A stretch of 64,000 nt of DNA from Streptomyces sp. WM6378 (lineage in GTDB: Bacteria; Actinomycetota; Actinomycetes; Streptomycetales; Streptomycetaceae). The stretch spans positions 124,001 through 188,000 of the forward strand of contig NZ_LGDD01000234.1 of assembly GCF_001279695.1 (NCBI RefSeq), given 5' to 3'. Made by a program: the position numbers and the translations under genes. Below, piece by piece: positions 59,812 to 64,000 of the stretch (its first letter is position 1; each line of letters begins with the position of its first letter). The notes beneath the pieces were generated by a model that was not told where the DNA came from, made no database searches, and worked only from the letters and a program-made list of their open reading frames with translations.

Positions 59812-61296
59812 TCACCCCGCCCTCGAAACCGCTCTGCGCCCACGGGAGTTCGAGCGGCCGGAGGAGCCGTGCCCGGAAGCCGGCTCGTGACGGCGCTGCG
59901 CACTGTCGCTGATCCGGATCAACAGGGCCACCATCAGCCAGTTGGCCACCATCGACGATCCGCCCTTCGCGAGGAAGGGCAGCGCCTTTCCGGTGAGCGG
60001 GATCAGCCCCATGACACCACCCGTCACCACGAACACCTGGAGCACCAGGGCGCCTGCCATGCCCGTGGCGAGCAGCTTGCCGAAGGGGTCGCGGGCCAGC
60101 ATCCCGACGTGGAGGCCGCGCTGGGCGAGCAGCCCGTACACGAGCAGGACCGCCATCACCCCGGCCAGGCCGAGCTCTTCGCCGACGGTGGTGAGGATGA
60201 AGTCGCTGTTCCCGGCGAAGCGGATGAGTTCCGGGTGGCCCTGGCCGAGGCCGGTCCCGGTGATGCCGCCGCTGCCGAAGCTGAAGAGGGCCTGGCCCAA
60301 CTGCTCGGATATGCCCGCCTTCTTGCCCTCCGGGGTGAAGGCGGCCATCGGGTTCAGCCATGCCTCGACCCGGCCGTGGACGTGCGGCTCCAGCGAACCG
60401 ACCACCCCGGCGCCGACCACGGCCATCAGCAGACCGCACACCACCCAGCTGGTCCGCTCCGTGGCCATGTACAGCATGATCACGAACAGGCCGAAGAAGA
60501 TCAGGGACGTACCGAGGTCGCGCTCGAAGATGAGTACCAGGAGGCTGAGCGCCCAGATCGTTGCGATCGGGCCGAGCTGGCGGCCGGGCGGCAGCCGCAT
60601 CCCGAGCAGTCGGCGGCCGGACAGGGCCAGCGCATCGCGGTTCACGGTGAGATAGCCCGCGAAGAACACCGCGATCATGATCTTCACGAATTCGCCGGGC
60701 TGTACGGACAGCGACCCCATCATGATCCAGCGCTTGGCGCCGAACTGGTCCGCGCTGGAGAACGCGGGGGCCATCAGGAGCACCAGGGCGACGGCCATCA
60801 TCAGGTAGAGGTAGCGCTGGAGCAGGCGGTGGTCGCGCAGGACGATCAGCAGGCCGACGCAGACGGCCACGCCGATGACCGTCCACACCAGCTGTCCGTT
60901 GCCCACGGGGGCGATCTTCAGGCGGGGTTCGGCCACGTACGTGATGTCCAGGCGGTGCAGGAGGACCAGGCCGAGGCCCGTGAGCAGCAGGGCGAGCGGC
61001 AGCAGCAGCGGATCGGCCCGTGCGGCCCAGCGCCGTACGGCCAGGTGCGGGACCAGCGCGAGCAGGAAGACGGCGACGGCGAACCCGGTGAACCCCGCGG
61101 GCAGCCGGCCCTGCATCGACAGGCCGGTGCAGGCGTAGCCGCCGAGCGTGATCACGACGACGAAGCCCAGCAGCCAGGCTTCGGTCCGGCGCCTGTTCGG
61201 CGCCTCGGCCAGGGCCGCGAACGACATCGTGTGCCCGAAAGCGTCCTCCTCCGACGCGCCGGACCGTGACCGGGCCGCGTTGATCAGTCCCCGCAC
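59812..61296 (-). CDS. FtsW/RodA/SpoVE-type cell-wall polymerase paralogue
   Basis: A 494-residue SEDS protein with about ten membrane helices. Family motifs are clear: SVQPGEFVKIMIAVFFAGYL, LIFERDLGTSLIFFGLFVIM, GGITGTGLGQGHPELIRFAG and DFILTTVGEELGLAGVMAVL. SEDS proteins polymerise peptidoglycan with a class B PBP; no PBP gene is adjacent, so this is probably an accessory copy. GTG 61296 has GGAGG 8 bases ahead; ATG 61227 is an alternative start. Confidence 0.9.
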   Translation of the reverse strand: MRGLINAARSRSGASEEDAFGHTMSFAALAEAPNRRRTEAWLLGFVVVITLGGYACTGLSMQGRLPAGFTGFAVAVFLLALVPHLAVRRWAARADPLLLPLALLLTGLGLVLLHRLDITYVAEPRLKIAPVGNGQLVWTVIGVAVCVGLLIVLRDHRLLQRYLYLMMAVALVLLMAPAFSSADQFGAKRWIMMGSLSVQPGEFVKIMIAVFFAGYLTVNRDALALSGRRLLGMRLPPGRQLGPIATIWALSLLVLIFERDLGTSLIFFGLFVIMLYMATERTSWVVCGLLMAVVGAGVVGSLEPHVHGRVEAWLNPMAAFTPEGKKAGISEQLGQALFSFGSGGITGTGLGQGHPELIRFAGNSDFILTTVGEELGLAGVMAVLLVYGLLAQRGLHVGMLARDPFGKLLATGMAGALVLQVFVVTGGVMGLIPLTGKALPFLAKGGSSMVANWLMVALLIRISDSAQRRHEPASGHGSSGRSNSRGRRAVSRAG

Positions 61297-61484
61297 GCGC
61301 AACACCTCCAACCCGGAAAACCGCAGGTCCGGGATCCTCGCGCCGCCGCTGCTCGCGACGATCACACGCTGGAGGACGGCGAGGTCCCGGCGGTGGTTCC
61401 GATTCCGGTTCGCGGCGCCGACCGGTTGGTGGGGGCGTGTCCCTCGTCGGCTCAGCCGTCCACGCGGATGGTCGGCGGGCGGGG

Positions 61485-62843
61485 TCAGCCTTCCTCGGGC
61501 TTGCTCCGGGGTCGGCAGGTCATGTTCAACCGGCCCGGGCCGAGGGTGCCGCGGACCTGGATGGTCATGGTGGCGCCGGGGTCGGGGTGCAGGCTCCAGC
61601 GGGCGCAGACGGTGGCCAGCGCCAGCGTCATTTCGATGAGGGCGAACTGGTCGCCGATGCATTTGCGGTTGCCGCCGCCGAACGAGACGAAGGTGCCCCG
61701 GGGCAGGCTGTCGGTGTTCTGGCCGATCCAGCGGTCGGGGTCGAAGCGGTCGGGGTCGGGGAACAGCTCGGGGCGGTGCTGGAGGAGGTAGGCGCTGTAC
61801 AGGAGGGCCGTGCCCTTGGGCAGGTGGCGCCCGGCGAGCGTGGTGTCGGTGGTGGTGACGCGGGTGAAGAACCAGCCCGCCGGGTACATGCGCAGGACCT
61901 CGTTGATGACGCGCCGGGTGTAGGTGAGGCCGTCGAGGTCCTTCGTGGTGGCCGTACGGCCGGCCAGGGTCCTGTCGACCTCGGCGTGCACCCGCGCCTC
62001 GGCCTCGGGGTGCTGGCTGAGCAGCCACAGGGCGAACGCCAGGCTGTTGGCGGTGGTTTCGAACCCGGCGCCGATCATGACCATGAGCTGGTCACGGATG
62101 TCCACGTCGGTCATCGGCTCGCCGGTGTCGTCGTTGCGCGCGGCCAGCAGCATGGAGACCAGGTCGTCGCCGCCCGGGGACGACCGACGCTCGGCGATGA
62201 TGCCGTCGATGGCGCGGTGCAGCCGGTCGCAGGCGCGGCGGTAGCGGCGGTTGGCGGGGGTGGGCAGCCGGTAGAGCGGGCCCAGCGGCAGCATGACGCG
62301 CTGGTAGATGCCGTCGATCACGGTGTGCAGACTCTGCTGGACCTCGGCGACGGCCTCGTCCTGCGCTTCCGCGCCGAGCACGCTGCGGGTCACGATGCGC
62401 AGGGTCAGGGTGGTCAGCGCGTCGGTGACGTCCAGGCGTTGGCCCGGCCGCCAGCGGGAGGTCATGCGGTCGACCTCCTCGCCCATCACCACGGCGTACT
62501 TCTCGATCCGGTCGCTCTGGAAGGCGGGCTGCATCTGGCGGCGTTGCCATCGGTGCTCCTGCCAGCCCGCCATGGGCAGACTGCTGCCGAAGAGCACACG
62601 CGCCTTGTCGAAGAACGGGCCGCCCTTGTCGAAGGTGCGGGAGTCCGTGAGCATGCGCTGGGCCGCGTCCGGTTCGCAGACGACGTACGCCGGCCAGGGG
62701 CCCATTCCGATGAGTACGAGGTCTCCGTGTGCGGGGAGCGAGGACAGGAACTCCAGGGGGCGTGAGTGGAGTTGCCATGCGTGGCCGAGCAACGGCCAGG
62801 CCCCGGGGGCCTTTCCCGTACGCGAGGGAATCGTCGTGCTCAC
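61485..62843 (-). CDS. Cytochrome P450, CYP170/183-like
   Basis: A 452-residue P450 of the longer, fungal/CYP4-like bacterial type. I-helix VMIGAGFETTANSLAF, K-helix INEVLRMYPAGW, PERF-like DPDRFDPDRWIG and haem loop FVSFGGGNRKCIGD with axial Cys395. Relatives include sesquiterpene oxidases such as the albaflavenone and pentalenene enzymes; no terpene synthase is in the window. GTG start, GGAGG 9 bases ahead. It is the fifth P450 in the window. Confidence 0.9.
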   Translation of the reverse strand: MSTTIPSRTGKAPGAWPLLGHAWQLHSRPLEFLSSLPAHGDLVLIGMGPWPAYVVCEPDAAQRMLTDSRTFDKGGPFFDKARVLFGSSLPMAGWQEHRWQRRQMQPAFQSDRIEKYAVVMGEEVDRMTSRWRPGQRLDVTDALTTLTLRIVTRSVLGAEAQDEAVAEVQQSLHTVIDGIYQRVMLPLGPLYRLPTPANRRYRRACDRLHRAIDGIIAERRSSPGGDDLVSMLLAARNDDTGEPMTDVDIRDQLMVMIGAGFETTANSLAFALWLLSQHPEAEARVHAEVDRTLAGRTATTKDLDGLTYTRRVINEVLRMYPAGWFFTRVTTTDTTLAGRHLPKGTALLYSAYLLQHRPELFPDPDRFDPDRWIGQNTDSLPRGTFVSFGGGNRKCIGDQFALIEMTLALATVCARWSLHPDPGATMTIQVRGTLGPGRLNMTCRPRSKPEEG

Positions 62844-63101
62844 GGTGGGGCACCTCCGGAAGGAATCCGCCGACGCGGGGCTCGGATCGTCCCCGGATCC
62901 TGAATATCCTCCCCACCGGGATGGCGCGGAACCCGGCGCGAAGCAGCACGGACGGCGCGCGGTCGTGCGCCCCGGCGCCGTGTTGTGCCACCGTGCCGTG
63001 CGTGGGGCTCGTGCTTGTCTGGCCGCCCCGCTGTCGCGCTTTTGCCATACACCGAAGTCCCGCACTGTGCAGGAGTGTTGAGGGTGTGGGTAGGCGGCGC
63101 C

Positions 63102-64000
63102 TCAGGGACCGGTGGGCCTTGCGCCCTGGAGGCGTTCGAGGTCCGAGGGGCGTACCTGAATGGCGAGGAGGGCGATCAGCGCGGCCACCACCGCGAAGAT
63201 CGCGGCCACGATGAAGGCCGTGGACACCCCGGACGTGAGCACCTGGTCGCTCCACGGGCGCGGCAACTGTCCGGTGCGCCGGAACATCAGGCGCTGCGCC
63301 GGATCGGCCTGGGCCAGGAATTTCGGAACCTGGTCGGTCGCCTCGTTCCGGCTGGCCGTGCCGAACACCGTGACCAGGATGGACAGGCCCAGCGAACCGC
63401 CCACCTGCTGCATGGCGTTGAGCATGCCGGAGGCCGCGCCCGCCTCGTGCGGAGGGACACCGGAGACGGCCATGAGCGTCAGCGAGACGAAGTTCAGACC
63501 CATGCCCAGGCCGAAGACGAGGATCGGGCCGAGGATGCTCCCCGGATAGGTGGAGTGGATGTCCGTCTGCGTGAGCCACGACAACCCGGCCGCGGCCAGG
63601 ATCGCGCCCGTCACCATGAAGGGCTTGGGCCCGTATTTCGGCAGCAGTTGGGACGCCAGACCCGCACCCACCGCGATGATCGCGCTGACCGGCAGGAAGG
63701 CGAGACCGGCCCGGAGCGGGGTGAAGCCGAGCACGTCCTGCACGAACAGGGTGAGGAAGAAGAACATGCCGAAGATCGAGGCGGCCAGGCTCAGCATGAT
63801 GCCGTACGTGCCCGCACGGTTGCGGTCGGCGAACATGTGCAGCGGAGTGATCGGCTGCTGCGAGCGCCGCTCCACCAAGACGAAGGTGAAGAGGAGCACC
63901 ACGGCGGCGCCGAACGACCCCAGCGTGAACGGGTCGCGCCAGCCCTCCTGGGCAGCCCGGATGAAGCCGTAGACCAGCGCGACCATACCGAGCGTGGAGG
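63102..64000 (-). CDS. MFS exporter (EmrB/QacA type), N-terminus off the right edge
   Basis: The last 299 or so residues of a 14-helix MFS exporter. Helices include FTLGSFGAAVVLLFTFVLVE and LAASIFGMFFFLTLFVQDVL. The VPPHEAGAASGMLNAMQQVG segment is the well-conserved antiporter region of DHA2 (EmrB/QacA) drug exporters. The frame is open to base 64000, so the start is outside. It may export a compound made nearby. Downstream it is followed by the P450 at 62843 on the same strand. Confidence 0.9.
   Translation of the reverse strand, partial: STLGMVALVYGFIRAAQEGWRDPFTLGSFGAAVVLLFTFVLVERRSQQPITPLHMFADRNRAGTYGIMLSLAASIFGMFFFLTLFVQDVLGFTPLRAGLAFLPVSAIIAVGAGLASQLLPKYGPKPFMVTGAILAAAGLSWLTQTDIHSTYPGSILGPILVFGLGMGLNFVSLTLMAVSGVPPHEAGAASGMLNAMQQVGGSLGLSILVTVFGTASRNEATDQVPKFLAQADPAQRLMFRRTGQLPRPWSDQVLTSGVSTAFIVAAIFAVVAALIALLAIQVRPSDLERLQGARPTGP

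Noticed and set aside
61297..62028. Extension of the FtsW-like frame to 62028
   Set aside because: The extra residues are antisense-type Arg/His/Pro-rich sequence overlapping the P450; GTG 61296 has a good ribosome site.
1..64000. tRNA, rRNA and riboswitches
   Set aside because: No cloverleaf-like sequence with CCA-adjacent arms, rRNA segment or known riboswitch core was recognised by eye; a tRNAscan and Rfam search would settle it.

Overview
The window is high-GC actinobacterial DNA and almost certainly comes from a Streptomyces chromosome. The gene set (a chaplin, TetR–P450–ferredoxin modules, a scabin-type ADP-ribosyltransferase, many lipoproteins and GTG starts, RiPP clusters) fits a chromosome arm rich in accessory genes. 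No rRNA, tRNA, CRISPR array, integrase or intact insertion sequence was recognised. Functions are assigned by reading motifs in the translations; no database search was run.

1-20 kb: mixed secreted and housekeeping-like genes. They include a DUF4956 membrane protein cut by the left edge, a class A beta-lactamase, small kinase, cupin, methyltransferase, scabin-like ADP-ribosyltransferase, phosphoesterase, Tat-type lipoprotein with an M15-like zinc motif, a SpoIIE-type phosphatase, MFS pump, acetyltransferase, GlxA-type and RpiR-type regulators. 19-22 kb: DUF6153 + DUF305 + YraQ-type permease, a probable metal-handling group. 22-23 kb: a degenerate stretch followed by a colicin-E9-type immunity protein without a visible toxin.

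22.7-28 kb: two TetR–P450–[3Fe-4S] ferredoxin modules in tandem, each with a recognisable operator palindrome in the divergent promoter, separated by an alpha/beta hydrolase. 28-31 kb: a YciO/Sua5-like protein and a truncated alanyl-tRNA synthetase homologue. The latter is preceded by a 22-codon, Ala-rich leader ORF and mutually exclusive hairpins, and by an AraC-family remnant. 31-41 kb: phosphoesterase, esterases, MerR, two TetR regulators with operators, SH3 and cyclophilin secreted proteins.

41-49 kb: a compact class I lanthipeptide locus: ABC exporter, JmjC-type oxygenase, FxLD-type precursor peptide (43 aa, divergent), full-length LanB and LanC. 49-56 kb: His-rich repeat protein, chaplin, a three-gene small membrane/stress-type operon, Nudix protein, stand-alone condensation-domain protein, secreted esterase and SnoaL-like protein.

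56.5-59 kb: a 35-aa peptide gene ending in AWYFWY, followed by a strong hairpin and two overlapping cytochrome P450 genes. This is the layout of an atropopeptide (tryptorubin-type) RiPP cluster, with a core one residue away from the AWYIWY of tryptorubin A. The right end holds a membrane-anchored Cys-rich protein, a second-copy FtsW/RodA-type protein, a further P450 and an MFS pump cut by the right edge.

The two RiPP loci (lanthipeptide with JmjC oxygenase; AWYFWY peptide with two P450s) are the strongest leads. The AlaRS paralogue with its putative attenuator is the most unusual regulatory arrangement.
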